Positions 1 to 9,314 of a DNA stretch of 64,000 nucleotides are shown here, piece by piece (within the stretch, counting starts at the first letter, position 1; each line of letters begins with the position of its first letter). A program made the position numbers and the translations under genes. The notes under the pieces are model-generated. The model did no database searches and had not been told where the DNA came from. It saw only the letters and a program-made list of their open reading frames with translations. The stretch spans positions 433,975 to 497,974 of the forward strand of contig NZ_JARBUY010000001.1 in assembly GCF_028882255.1 (NCBI RefSeq), in the 5' to 3' direction. This DNA comes from Maribacter polysaccharolyticus. GTDB lineage: Bacteria > Bacteroidota > Bacteroidia > Flavobacteriales > Flavobacteriaceae.

Positions 1-1
1 T

Positions 2-784
2 TCGAGATACACCACCATTACCCCTTCGATAAGTTATGGGTGGCGGCCGGAAGACCTACGATCCAACGAAAGGGATTTTCTTAGCCTTCGCTTTGTAAAT
101 GTATTCAGAACCCTTGATGAAAATGTGGATAATGTGGAAACCGATCCGGATTACAGTGTTCTGAACGCACGTTTCACACATAGTGTCAATGGTATTATCG
201 ATTATTTCTCTTGGTTTGCCGACGCCCAATACAGCAAGGAATTCAGCAAGCTCTCTTTTGAACTGGAATACCGAAAATTATTCGAGAACAACAGACAATT
301 CAATTTCAGGTTCTTCGCCGGTAAATTCCTGAGAAACACCATCGCACCCGATGAGCAATTTTTCGATTTTGCCCTTGACAGGCCCAATGATTATCTATTT
401 GATTACAACTACTTGGGTAGGTCCGAAGAAACCGGCTTGTACAGTCAACAGATCATTATAGCCGAAGGCGGTTTTAAATCCAAATTAAAGGATCCCTTCT
501 CCAATGATTGGATGGCTACCGCCAATACCAGTATCAATATTTGGAAATGGATCGAATTTTACAGCGATGTCGGATTTTTAAAGAGAAAGAAGGAAAAAGA
601 ACGATTGGTCTATGACTCCGGTATCCGCTTAAACCTGGTTACTGATTATTTTGAACTCTACTTTCCACTATACTCCAACAATGGTTGGGAAGTATCACAG
701 CCCAATTATGAGGAAAAAATCAGATTCATCGTTACCTTGAGCCCAAAAACCTTAACGGGCTTATTTACTCGAAAATGGTTTTAA
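2..784 (+). CDS. C-terminal part of a large secreted M1-type (gluzincin) metallopeptidase, 5' end outside window
   Basis: The reading frame is open from base 2 to a TAA at 782-784, so only about 260 C-terminal residues are present. The segment is rich in alternating aromatic/polar beta strands and ends in GLFTRKWF. It contains no catalytic motif. I recognise the tail (LYFPLYSNNGWEV, KIRFIVTL) as resembling the C-terminal beta-rich domain of long flavobacterial M1 family metallopeptidases; that assignment comes from memory of the family and cannot be proved without the missing N-terminal HEXXH region. An outer-membrane beta-barrel protein is the alternative. No terminator hairpin follows; the next gene has its own promoter. 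Confidence 0.55.
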   Translation, partial: SRYTTITPSISYGWRPEDLRSNERDFLSLRFVNVFRTLDENVDNVETDPDYSVLNARFTHSVNGIIDYFSWFADAQYSKEFSKLSFELEYRKLFENNRQFNFRFFAGKFLRNTIAPDEQFFDFALDRPNDYLFDYNYLGRSEETGLYSQQIIIAEGGFKSKLKDPFSNDWMATANTSINIWKWIEFYSDVGFLKRKKEKERLVYDSGIRLNLVTDYFELYFPLYSNNGWEVSQPNYEEKIRFIVTLSPKTLTGLFTRKWF

Positions 785-895
785 TATTTTACCATATCAC
801 CAATTATTGGCCTATAATTTTTTTAAATCATCAACTTTTTATTTTTTTACGTCATTTTCTTTAATGATTATTAAAAATATTAACCCGTTTCATTA

Positions 896-926
896 TTGCA
901 AATTCCCGTAGCGTTTGGTACTTTTG
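896..926 (+). promoter_or_regulatory. Bacteroidota-type promoter for the E1 gene
   Basis: TATTG with TTG at 896-898, a 20-nt spacer, then TACTTTTG at 919-926, an exact match to the Bacteroidota -7 consensus TAnnTTTG. The predicted start of transcription is about 15-20 nt before the ATG at 948. Confidence 0.55.
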
Positions 927-947
927 TAAAAAGTCTAACAATAGTCT

Positions 948-3359
948 ATGGATACATCCCCAAAAACAAGTGCCGATATTTCTTTTGATGACTTTAAGAC
1001 CCAGATTCTTCGCGATTATAGGATAGCATTTACAAGTAGGGTCTGTAGTCTTTTGGGTAGAAAGGAAGTACTTACCGGGAAAGCCAAGTTCGGTATTTTT
1101 GGGGACGGTAAGGAATTGCCCCAGTTGGCCATGGCAAAATCTTTCAGAAACGGGGATTTCAGGAGCGGGTACTATAGGGACCAAACCTTTATGATGGCCT
1201 TGGGTCTTTTGGATGCAAAAGCATTTTTTCATGGCCTTTATGCCACAGCGGATATAGAGAAAGAGCCCATGAGTGCCGGAAGGCAAATGGGAGGGCATTT
1301 TTTAACCTATAGTCTTAATGAAGACGGTTCTTGGAAGAACTTGACAGAACAGAAAAACACTAGTGCGGATATTTCCTGTACGGCCGGTCAAATGCCCCGA
1401 TTATTGGGATTGGCACAGGCCTCCAAGGTCTACCGCAATCTACCCGATTTAGATGCGACCAACTTCTCCAACAATGGCAATGAGGTTGCATGGGGAACCA
1501 TAGGTAACGCAAGTACCAGTGAAGGGCTGTTCTTCGAAACGATAAATGCCGGTGGGGTGCTTCAGGTGCCCATGGTGGTCAGTGTTTGGGATGATGAGTA
1601 CGGAATTTCCGTACCGGCCAAATACCATACCACCAAAGAAGATATTTCAAAAGTATTGTCCGGATTCAAACGTGAAGGAAACCATGAAGGATACGAACTC
1701 CTTAAGGTAAAGGGTTGGGATTATACCGCCTTGATGCACGTTTATGAAAACGCTTCGGATATTGCCAGGGAACAACATGTTCCCGTTATCATACATGTGA
1801 CCGAACTTACCCAGCCCCAAGGCCACTCCTCCTCCGGTTCCCATGAAAGATATAAAAGTGCTGAACGATTGCAATGGGAAAAAGACAATGATTGCATCAA
1901 ACGGTTCAAGGAATGGATCCTGGAATCCGGGATCTCAACAGATGAGGAACTGTCAAAACTGGAAAAGGGTATCCGCCAAAAAGTGCGATCCGCAAAAAAC
2001 GAGGCATGGGCCGAATTCTTGGAAGACCACAAGAAAATGAAAGCGGAGTTATTGGGTCTTATGAAAGATGTCGCCACTAAAAGTGCCAATCGTAATTTCA
2101 TCGCAAAACTGAGAAATGACCTTATCGCCATAGAAGAACCGCTTAAGAAAGACCTAGGGATCATTTCCCGGAAAACCTTACGCTATTTGATTGGGGAAGA
2201 ATCCAAGGAAAAGGATGCCCTGGCGGAATGGGTGAATGTTTTTATGGACAAAATGCTGCCAAAATTCGGCAAGCATCTCTATAGTGACCATCCGAACAAG
2301 GCAACGAATATTCCAAAGGTCGAGCCCATATATGACACGAAATCGGAAAAGGTTGACGGTAGGATCATTTTAAGGGACAATTTTGACAAACTCTTTGAAA
2401 AATATCCCGAGTTGCTGGTTTTTGGGGAGGATAGCGGCACCATTGGCGATGTTAACCAAGGGCTGGAAGGGCTTCAGAAAAAATATGGAAAAATACGGGT
2501 AGCGGATACCGGTATCCGTGAATCGACTATTATCGGGCAAGGTATCGGTTTGGCCCTTAGGGGATTGAGACCCATTGCCGAGATACAATACCTTGATTAT
2601 ATTTTTTATGCCATGTCGCCATTGACCGATGACCTTTCGACCATGCGTTACCGCAGTTTTGGCAAACAAAAAGCTCCGCTTATCGTTCGTACGAGAGGAC
2701 ATCGATTGGAGGGCATATGGCATTCGGGTTCCCCGATGGGCGGACTCATACACCTCTTAAGGGGAATGTATATTTTAGCCCCGAGGAACATGACCCAAGC
2801 CGCAGGATTTTATAATACTTTAATGAAGAGTGATGAACCGGCCTTGATCATAGAAAGTTTAAACGGTTATCGCCTAAAAGAAAGGAAACCAAAGAACTTA
2901 GGGGAATTCAGCACACCGATCGGGGTCGTCGAAACCTTAAAAAAAGGTACCGACATCACGTTGGTATCGTATGGATCCACATTACGTATTGTCTTAAGGG
3001 TCGCCAAAGAACTTGCCGTGGTAGGAATCGATGCCGAGGTCATCGATGCCCAAACCCTTTTGCCATTTGACATAAATCACGACACGGTAAAGAGCATCCA
3101 AAAAACGAATAGGTTATTGGTCATCGATGAGGATGTACCTGGCGGATGTTCAGCATATCTCCTTAACGAGATCACTGAAAAACAGGGAGGATATAAATAT
3201 TTGGACAGTGCACCACAGACCCTTACCAGTAAGGAACACAGGCCTGCCTATGGTACCGATGGGGATTATTTTTCAAAACCGAGTGCGGAGGATATTTTTG
3301 AAAAAGTATACGAAATAATGCATGAGGCATACCCCGCCGATTATCCTAAATTGAGATAA
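948..3359 (+). CDS. 2-oxoacid dehydrogenase E1 component, alpha and beta subunits fused
   Basis: This 803-residue protein joins an E1-alpha-like thiamine diphosphate domain (about residues 20-330) to an E1-beta-like transketolase domain (about 460-800). E1 decarboxylates a 2-oxo acid (branched-chain or pyruvate type) and passes the acyl group to the lipoyl domain of E2. In the alpha half the usual GDG...NN cofactor motif reads GNASTSEG...WDDEYGIS, a variant that I associate with the fused Bacteroidota enzymes. The beta half shows FGEDSG, RESTIIGQG and the late DEDVPGGCSAYLL segment. E2 and E3 genes are not adjacent, so substrate specificity is open. A good promoter lies just upstream and a strong hairpin terminator just downstream. 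The ATG at 948 is the first in frame. Confidence 0.88.
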   Translation: MDTSPKTSADISFDDFKTQILRDYRIAFTSRVCSLLGRKEVLTGKAKFGIFGDGKELPQLAMAKSFRNGDFRSGYYRDQTFMMALGLLDAKAFFHGLYATADIEKEPMSAGRQMGGHFLTYSLNEDGSWKNLTEQKNTSADISCTAGQMPRLLGLAQASKVYRNLPDLDATNFSNNGNEVAWGTIGNASTSEGLFFETINAGGVLQVPMVVSVWDDEYGISVPAKYHTTKEDISKVLSGFKREGNHEGYELLKVKGWDYTALMHVYENASDIAREQHVPVIIHVTELTQPQGHSSSGSHERYKSAERLQWEKDNDCIKRFKEWILESGISTDEELSKLEKGIRQKVRSAKNEAWAEFLEDHKKMKAELLGLMKDVATKSANRNFIAKLRNDLIAIEEPLKKDLGIISRKTLRYLIGEESKEKDALAEWVNVFMDKMLPKFGKHLYSDHPNKATNIPKVEPIYDTKSEKVDGRIILRDNFDKLFEKYPELLVFGEDSGTIGDVNQGLEGLQKKYGKIRVADTGIRESTIIGQGIGLALRGLRPIAEIQYLDYIFYAMSPLTDDLSTMRYRSFGKQKAPLIVRTRGHRLEGIWHSGSPMGGLIHLLRGMYILAPRNMTQAAGFYNTLMKSDEPALIIESLNGYRLKERKPKNLGEFSTPIGVVETLKKGTDITLVSYGSTLRIVLRVAKELAVVGIDAEVIDAQTLLPFDINHDTVKSIQKTNRLLVIDEDVPGGCSAYLLNEITEKQGGYKYLDSAPQTLTSKEHRPAYGTDGDYFSKPSAEDIFEKVYEIMHEAYPADYPKLR

Positions 3360-3378
3360 GCCGCTTTAACGAAAAAGA

Positions 3379-3408
3379 AAAAACCCACTCCTCAGGAGTG
3401 GGTTTTTT
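3379..3408. terminator. Bidirectional rho-independent terminator
   Basis: A-tract, then the perfect stem CCCACTCC/GGAGTGGG (about 3384-3402), then a T-tract. It lies between the convergent E1 and M16 genes and can serve both strands. Confidence 0.85.
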
Positions 3409-3425
3409 CTTTTCTTGGAATTTGC

Positions 3426-6206
3426 TTAATTCTTCAATTCTTTTTCCGGTAAATTAACGGTTGGCTCCAGAGGATTTCCGTCTGCATCTATTTCTATGAT
3501 ATCATCGAAGCCCAAGGCATCCAATTTGGTTGCTATTTTAGCCCTATCCCCGACCATGAACCAATTGACCTCATTGGGCTTTACCACCTTTTGGCTCACT
3601 TTCTTTATGTCTTCCAGGGAAAGGTTACGTACATTTTTATCATAGGTCTGGTAATAATCATCAGGGAGTCCGTAACGCACCAAATTGGCAACCGAACTAT
3701 TCACGGATCCATTGGTCTCCCACTGTCCGGGTAGTTTAAGCACCTGATTGGTCTTTACCTTATCCAATTCCTCTTGGGTAGCTGGCTTAGTGGTCACAAA
3801 CTCCGATATTTCCTTACGCAGCTCAGTGACCGATTCCGCGGATTTATCGGTTTGCACCGGAGCATACACGATAAAGGGTCGCTCTTGCTTGGATCCCAAC
3901 ACCAATCCGCCTGCGCCATAGGCCCAATGCTTATCTTCCCTAAGATTCATATTGATCCTCGACGTAAAATCCCCTCCTAAAATACTTACCATTTGTTGAA
4001 GGGCTATTTCAGAAACATCCCCATACTTTTCGGTCAAATGCCCTGCGATGATCACCGACTGTTGTGATTCGGGCCTATTCATTAAATAGAGGGTATTCTT
4101 GGTGTTCGTTTTCGGTTCTGTAAATGTGATTTCCGGAACATTCCCCTTTTTCCATTTTCCCAAGGTCTTTTGTAATTTGGCTTTGAGTTCATCCATTTCC
4201 ACATCCCCTGTAACAATGATCGTCGCATTGTTGGGCTTCATCCAAGAGTCATAAAAACCGATAATATCATCCCTTGTCAGTTTTTCGACCGTAGCCTCGT
4301 AACCCGTTCCGGTATACGGATTGCTATAAGGATGGTTCTCCCCATACAACAACTTGTTCATAACCCGTAAAGCCATTGAAAAAGGTTGTGATTTTTCATT
4401 CTTTATCGTGTTGATCTGCTCGGTTTTAAGACGTTGGAATTCTTTTTCAGGAAAGGCAGGGTTAAGGATCACCTCGGAAAATAAGTCGATGCTTGCATCC
4501 AAACTGGGTTTTAGGGTATTCATATAAACCGTTGAATTATCCTGATCTGAAAATGTGCTTAGGCTTGCACCCAACAACTGCAACTGTTCATTTATCTCCA
4601 ACGAATTCAATTCCTTGGTTCCTTCATCCAACAGATTCATCGCCAATTCCGCAGTTCCCGGACTGGCCAGGTTATCGGTTTTATAACCTGCATCGACCAT
4701 AAGTCGCATTACGACCGTGGGAACACCTTTGCGTTTGGCCAATACGATATTGAGTCCATTAGCAAGTTCTTCCCTTTCCAATTCGGGAAATTCAGCACTC
4801 TTGGGCGTACCTAAGTCCGGCAGTTTTGAACGGTCAATCGATGATGCTACCGTAGTATATTCTTGAAAAGGCTCACAAACCAAGGTATGTTTGCCCTGAG
4901 TCAACCATTTTTTTGCGGTTTCCTTGATATCCTGGACTGTTGCTTCCTCTACATATTTCAGTACTTTTTTATAGTACCCTGCATCATCGAAATAGGTCTC
5001 GTTAGATGCTAAAATATCGGAAACTCCCCCAAAACCACCGATCCGCTCCAACCCTTTGATGAAACCGGAGAAATAAGCGGCTTTTACCCGCTTTAACTCC
5101 TTTTCGGTCGGTCCTTCATTGATCAATCTATCAATTTCGGCCTGCATTAGCATTCGCACCTTTTCGGGATCTTCCCCCGGCTTTACATTTGCCCAACTAA
5201 TAAAATTACTGGCAATTTCACTGGAAGCTTGGAACGAAACCACGGAACTTGCGATTTGATCTTCATAAACCAATTTCTTGTATAATCTGGAATTTTTACC
5301 ACTTGAAAGTATGGAAGAAATCAAATCAAAATGGATATCCTCCTTATGACCGAATTGAGGCGTGTTCCAGGCAAAGAGTATCCTGGTTTCCGGAACCCGA
5401 TCCTGATATACCTGATAAGTATCCCCATTGTGCACGGGAATGTTCACCTCTTGTCTTTCAATGGTAGGACCGGCCGGGATATCCCCGAAATAATCCAAAA
5501 CCTTTTTATGCACTTCTTGGGGGTTTATGTCGCCGGCTATGGCAACAACCGCATTGGCAGCCCCATAATACGATTTAAACCATTCATGTACATCCTCTAG
5601 GGAAGCGGCATTCAAATCTTCCATCTCCCCTATCACGGTCCATGAATACGGATGGCCTTTGGGGTACATGGCCTTGGTCAAATAATTCCACTGCTTACCA
5701 TAGGGTTGATTCTCTCCCTGGCGCTTTTCGTTCTGAACCACTCCCCGTTGTTCATCCAAAAGTTCTTGATCCACGGCCCCCAACAAATGCCCCATACGAT
5801 CGGATTCCAAAAACAATACCTGATCTAAGGCCGATACGGGAACATTTTGAAAGTAATTGGTTCGATCGGAATTTGTGGTACCGTTCAAATCCGTTCCCCC
5901 GATCCGTTCAAGTGCTTGAAAATAGTCATCGTTGAAATTTTCACTGCCATTGAACATCAAATGTTCAAATAAATGTGCAAAACCACTTTTCCCGGGCTTT
6001 TCATTCTTAGACCCTACGTGGTACCAAACATTCACGGCAACGATCGGTGCCTTGTGATCTTCATGAACCAGTAAGGTGAGTCCGTTCGGCAGTACGAATT
6101 TTTCATAGGGGATTTCGATATTATCTGCTTTAAACTCAAAATTTTGGGCCATCTGTACTTGGACGGCACCTAAAAGACACCATAAAACAAGGAATAATTT
6201 TTTCAT
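3426..6206 (-). CDS. M16 family zinc metallopeptidase with two tandem M16 units
   Basis: This 926-residue secreted protein starts with a signal peptide (MKKLFLVLWCLLGAVQVQMAQ). The inverted zinc motif HLFEH is at residues 78-82, with the third ligand Glu probably at 160 (VVQNEK). This identifies an active N-terminal M16 unit (about 35-450). The C-terminal half (about 480-900) is a second M16-like unit without HXXEH but with the LREDKHWAYG segment, which resembles the R/Y substrate-clamp motif of M16 peptidases. Such two-unit proteins form a clamshell that degrades peptides in the periplasm. The gene is monocistronic and converges on the E1 gene. Confidence 0.9.
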   Translation of the reverse strand: MKKLFLVLWCLLGAVQVQMAQNFEFKADNIEIPYEKFVLPNGLTLLVHEDHKAPIVAVNVWYHVGSKNEKPGKSGFAHLFEHLMFNGSENFNDDYFQALERIGGTDLNGTTNSDRTNYFQNVPVSALDQVLFLESDRMGHLLGAVDQELLDEQRGVVQNEKRQGENQPYGKQWNYLTKAMYPKGHPYSWTVIGEMEDLNAASLEDVHEWFKSYYGAANAVVAIAGDINPQEVHKKVLDYFGDIPAGPTIERQEVNIPVHNGDTYQVYQDRVPETRILFAWNTPQFGHKEDIHFDLISSILSSGKNSRLYKKLVYEDQIASSVVSFQASSEIASNFISWANVKPGEDPEKVRMLMQAEIDRLINEGPTEKELKRVKAAYFSGFIKGLERIGGFGGVSDILASNETYFDDAGYYKKVLKYVEEATVQDIKETAKKWLTQGKHTLVCEPFQEYTTVASSIDRSKLPDLGTPKSAEFPELEREELANGLNIVLAKRKGVPTVVMRLMVDAGYKTDNLASPGTAELAMNLLDEGTKELNSLEINEQLQLLGASLSTFSDQDNSTVYMNTLKPSLDASIDLFSEVILNPAFPEKEFQRLKTEQINTIKNEKSQPFSMALRVMNKLLYGENHPYSNPYTGTGYEATVEKLTRDDIIGFYDSWMKPNNATIIVTGDVEMDELKAKLQKTLGKWKKGNVPEITFTEPKTNTKNTLYLMNRPESQQSVIIAGHLTEKYGDVSEIALQQMVSILGGDFTSRINMNLREDKHWAYGAGGLVLGSKQERPFIVYAPVQTDKSAESVTELRKEISEFVTTKPATQEELDKVKTNQVLKLPGQWETNGSVNSSVANLVRYGLPDDYYQTYDKNVRNLSLEDIKKVSQKVVKPNEVNWFMVGDRAKIATKLDALGFDDIIEIDADGNPLEPTVNLPEKELKN

Positions 6207-6283
6207 GATTGATGATTAAATGATTAATAATGAACAACCTAAATATAGGGCATCCCAGAATTTTAAGCAACTAAAAATCTTTT

Positions 6284-6313
6284 TTTGGGTTAATTAAAAA
6301 ATTGGTACTTTTA
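6284..6313 (+). promoter_or_regulatory. Bacteroidota-type promoter for the DoxX gene
   Basis: TTTG at 6284-6287, an 18-nt spacer, then TACTTTTA at 6306-6313, one mismatch from TAnnTTTG. It lies about 27 nt before the ATG at 6340. Confidence 0.45.
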
Positions 6314-6339
6314 ATCCCATTCAAATGTTACTTTAAATA

Positions 6340-6717
6340 ATGAAAAACAACCTACAAACCCAAATCGGATTGGCCTTGCTTAGAATTTTACCTTCCGCCA
6401 TGATGCTCAATCACGGACTACCTAAATTCCAGAAATTGATCGGCGGTAATTTTGAATTCGGAGACCCCTTGGGAATCGGAGCTGCCCCCTCCTTGTTCTT
6501 AACCGTTATTGCGGAATTTATTTGCCCGATTTTAATCATCATAGGGTTCAAGACCCGATGGATGGCCGTTCCCGTTGCATTTACCATGTTTGTTGCCGCA
6601 TTCATCGTTCATGGGGCCGACCCATTCGGAACCAAGGAAAAAGCAGTGCTCTATTTGGTTTTCTTTGTCACAATCATTTTATTGGGTCCCGGAAAGTTCA
6701 GTATCGACAAAAAGTAA
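6340..6717 (+). CDS. DoxX family membrane protein
   Basis: A 125-residue protein with four hydrophobic helices (about residues 10-25, 48-66, 72-90 and 100-118), the standard DoxX layout. The N-terminal helix carries the family-typical RILPSAMMLNHGLPKF segment and the second helix the AEFICPILIIIGFKTR segment. DoxX proteins sit in the inner membrane; some have been linked to redox or thiosulfate metabolism, but no activity can be assigned here. Its TAA at 6715-6717 directly abuts the stop of holA on the other strand, with no spacer and no terminator. Confidence 0.85.
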   Translation: MKNNLQTQIGLALLRILPSAMMLNHGLPKFQKLIGGNFEFGDPLGIGAAPSLFLTVIAEFICPILIIIGFKTRWMAVPVAFTMFVAAFIVHGADPFGTKEKAVLYLVFFVTIILLGPGKFSIDKK

Positions 6718-7719
6718 TCAGAGGATTTTTACCAAAAGTTCTTTCAACAAATCGGATGGCGGTGTGGCATTGGCCCCTACTCCTTTTCCCTTAAGATCCA
6801 TTTCGCGCAAATGCGAAATGATACTACTTACCTTTTTCATGGGATAGTTCTTTGCCGCAACTTGGAATTCCCCAACGAAATATGGGTTTATCCTTAATGC
6901 ACTGGCTACATTTTTAGGAGAATGGTCGTTTAACCCATGGTATTGCAACAATTGGGAAAAAAAGCTATGCAACAAGGTAATCGTAAGGACAAATGGATTG
7001 TCTTTCGGGTTTTGGGCAAAGTACGTGATAATCTTGGACGCTTTGAGTACATCGCGTTCACCGATGGCCTTCTTCAACTCAAAATTATTGTAATCTTTAC
7101 TGATCCCTATATGCTCTTCTATGTTCTCCGAAGTGATCTGGCTTTCTTTTGGCAAAATAAAGGTAAGTTTATCCAACTCTTTACCGATCCTGCTCAAATC
7201 GGTCCCTAAATTTTCTACAAGTAGTATGGCCGCTTTATGGGAAATGGAGTACCCTTTGCCTTGGAGAACCTTTCGGATCCAATCGGAAACCTGGTTCTCA
7301 TACAGTTTTTTACTCTCGAACAGTACCCCCGATTTCTGAACGGATTTATACAGTTTCTTCCGTTTGTCCAATTTCTTATACTTATAGCATATCACCAAAA
7401 CCGTGGTAGGCTGTGGGTTTTCCGCATAATCGACCAATTGCTCAATCGTTCTTGAAAGATCTTGGGCCTCTTTTACGATAACCACCTGGCGTTCGGCCAT
7501 CATGGGATATCGCTTGGCATTGGAAACGATCTCATCGATACTGGCCTCCTTACCATAGAGTACCATCTGATTAAAGCCCCGCTCTTCCTCCGTCAGTACA
7601 TTCTTCTCGATATATTGCGATAACATATCGATAAAATAAGGCTCTTCCCCATATAGGAAATACAACGGACGTATATTTCCTTTTCGAATATCGGCAACGA
7701 TTTGTTTTACTTCATCCAT
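6718..7719 (-). CDS. holA: DNA polymerase III subunit delta
   Basis: 333 residues, the usual length for HolA, the clamp-loader subunit that opens the beta sliding clamp. The N-terminal AAA+-like domain starts with VKQIVADIRKGNIRPLYFLYGEEPYFID, and the body has the QVVIVKEAQDL and LVDYAENPQPTTVLVI segments seen in delta subunits. It lacks Walker motifs, as expected for delta. It is divergent from the HsdR_N-like gene, with only 26 bp between the two starts. Confidence 0.88.
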   Translation of the reverse strand: MDEVKQIVADIRKGNIRPLYFLYGEEPYFIDMLSQYIEKNVLTEEERGFNQMVLYGKEASIDEIVSNAKRYPMMAERQVVIVKEAQDLSRTIEQLVDYAENPQPTTVLVICYKYKKLDKRKKLYKSVQKSGVLFESKKLYENQVSDWIRKVLQGKGYSISHKAAILLVENLGTDLSRIGKELDKLTFILPKESQITSENIEEHIGISKDYNNFELKKAIGERDVLKASKIITYFAQNPKDNPFVLTITLLHSFFSQLLQYHGLNDHSPKNVASALRINPYFVGEFQVAAKNYPMKKVSSIISHLREMDLKGKGVGANATPPSDLLKELLVKIL

Positions 7720-7745
7720 CCAAATAAATTCATCAAATTTGCCAA

Positions 7746-8192
7746 ATGCAACAGCTCAATTTCCCACATTATGACTTTCGTTTCAAAAATAGCGAAAATA
7801 GCATCTATATTTTTGATGCTATCCGTAAAAAATTCGTGGTACTACAACCTGAGGAATGGGTGCGTCAAAATGTGGTGCAATTCTTGATCCAGGAGAAAAA
7901 ATACCCAAAGAGCCTTATCAACGTAGAAAAACAGATCGTAATCAATAAGATAAAAAAGAGATACGATGTCGTCGTTTTCGATCCTTCCGGGAATATTGAC
8001 CTATTGGTGGAATGCAAAGCCCCCCGGATTTCCATAACCCAACAGACCTTTGACCAGATCGCAAAATACAATATGCAGTTGAAGGCCACTTATTTAATGG
8101 TCACCAACGGACTTGACCATATTTATTGCAAAATGGACTACGTGCAAGAAAAATATATGTTTTTAAAGCATATTCCTGATTTTAGCCGTTAA
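7746..8192 (+). CDS. Type I restriction enzyme HsdR N-terminal domain-like protein (orphan PD-(D/E)XK fold)
   Basis: 148 residues that match only the nuclease-type N-terminal domain of HsdR subunits. The putative PD-(D/E)XK residues are D85 (NIDLLVECK) with E89 and K91, preceded by RYDVVVFD. There is no helicase domain and no hsdM/hsdS nearby, so this is a stand-alone domain of a kind common in Flavobacteriia next to holA. Its biological role is unknown; a nucleic-acid cleaving or repair function is inference from the fold only. The glycosyltransferase gene follows after 12 bp and is probably co-transcribed. Confidence 0.78.
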   Translation: MQQLNFPHYDFRFKNSENSIYIFDAIRKKFVVLQPEEWVRQNVVQFLIQEKKYPKSLINVEKQIVINKIKKRYDVVVFDPSGNIDLLVECKAPRISITQQTFDQIAKYNMQLKATYLMVTNGLDHIYCKMDYVQEKYMFLKHIPDFSR

Positions 8193-8204
8193 TTTGCAAG
8201 CGTT

Positions 8205-9206
8205 TTGAAAATTGCAATAGTCATATTGAACTGGAACGGGGAGGTACTTTTGGAAAGATACCTTCCATCGGTAATACAATATTCCGAAGGTGCCGATATT
8301 TATGTTGCCGACAATGACTCTACCGATGGTTCCATTGCCTTTCTTAGCAACAATTTCCCAGAGGTGAAAATTATTCGGAACACGGTGAACGGTGGTTTTG
8401 CCAAAGGGTATAACGATGCCCTTAAAAATGTGGTTGCCGATATATTTTGTTTACTCAACAACGATGTGGAAGTTACCCCGAATTGGCTAGATCCCATAAA
8501 AAATGCCTTTGATACCATGCCCCATGCCAGCATTGTCCAGCCCAAGATCCTGGACCTAATGCGAAAGGACCATTTTGAGTATGCCGGGGCTGCCGGTGGA
8601 TTCATCGATCAATTGGGGTACCCCTTTTGTAGGGGTAGGATATTCCAGGAATTGGAGAAAGATACGGGCCAATACGATGATATTACGGAGATTTTTTGGG
8701 CCACTGGGGCATGCATGTTCATTAAAAGTGACCTCTATAAGGAGTTGGGAGGTTTTGATGAGGAATATTTTGCACATCAGGAAGAGGTGGATCTTTGTTG
8801 GAGGGCAAAGAATGCAGGTTATAGGGTTTTTTATATAGGCACTTCCAAGGTGTACCATTTAGGGGGGTCTACCCTAAGTAACATGAACCCGAAAAAAACC
8901 TACCTGAATTTCAGGAATTCTCTTTTCTCCATCACCAAGAACCTACCCAGACCGAAAGCATTATTGATAATTTTTTTAAGGCTATTATTGGATGGGGTCG
9001 CGGCCATCCGTTTTGTATTCCAATTCAAATTCAGTCACTGTCTGGCCATTTTAAAAGCGCACCTAAGCTTCTACACCAAGTTTCGAAGCATGGATAAAAA
9101 ACGTGTAAAAACCAATTTCATAAAAAAATATTATGTCACAAAATCCATAGTATGGTCCCATTTCGTAAATGGTGTAAGGAAATTTAACATTTTAGTAAAA
9201 GATTAA
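8205..9206 (+). CDS. Glycosyltransferase family 2
   Basis: 333 residues. The N-terminus MKIAIVILNWNGEVLL and the later ADNDSTDGS, CLLNNDVEV and WATGACMFIKSDL segments are diagnostic of GT-A fold family 2 enzymes of the rhamnosyl/WcaA type. NNDVEV contains the DXD-equivalent metal site. The C-terminus has one hydrophobic stretch (ALLIIFLRLLLDGVAAIRFVF), a probable membrane contact. The start is a TTG at 8205-8207: no ATG lies close, and this start gives the exact conserved beginning of the family. The donor and acceptor sugars are unknown; a role in cell-surface polysaccharide is likely. Confidence 0.88.
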   Translation: MKIAIVILNWNGEVLLERYLPSVIQYSEGADIYVADNDSTDGSIAFLSNNFPEVKIIRNTVNGGFAKGYNDALKNVVADIFCLLNNDVEVTPNWLDPIKNAFDTMPHASIVQPKILDLMRKDHFEYAGAAGGFIDQLGYPFCRGRIFQELEKDTGQYDDITEIFWATGACMFIKSDLYKELGGFDEEYFAHQEEVDLCWRAKNAGYRVFYIGTSKVYHLGGSTLSNMNPKKTYLNFRNSLFSITKNLPRPKALLIIFLRLLLDGVAAIRFVFQFKFSHCLAILKAHLSFYTKFRSMDKKRVKTNFIKKYYVTKSIVWSHFVNGVRKFNILVKD

Positions 9207-9314
9207 CGAATTAGACTGATTTTAGCAATGCGAATTGCATAATTTTGATGTCAAATTTGTTTACTATAAATAAGAGTATCCATTATTAAATTTAAACCAG
9301 TTATAACGCAGATT

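Noticed and set aside
861-1298. 145-codon minus-strand frame opposite the E1 gene
   Set aside because: Shadow of a strongly conserved coding sequence; it has no recognisable protein features.
7746-8192. Restriction-modification system
   Set aside because: Only an HsdR N-terminal-like domain is present; no methylase or specificity gene is in the window.
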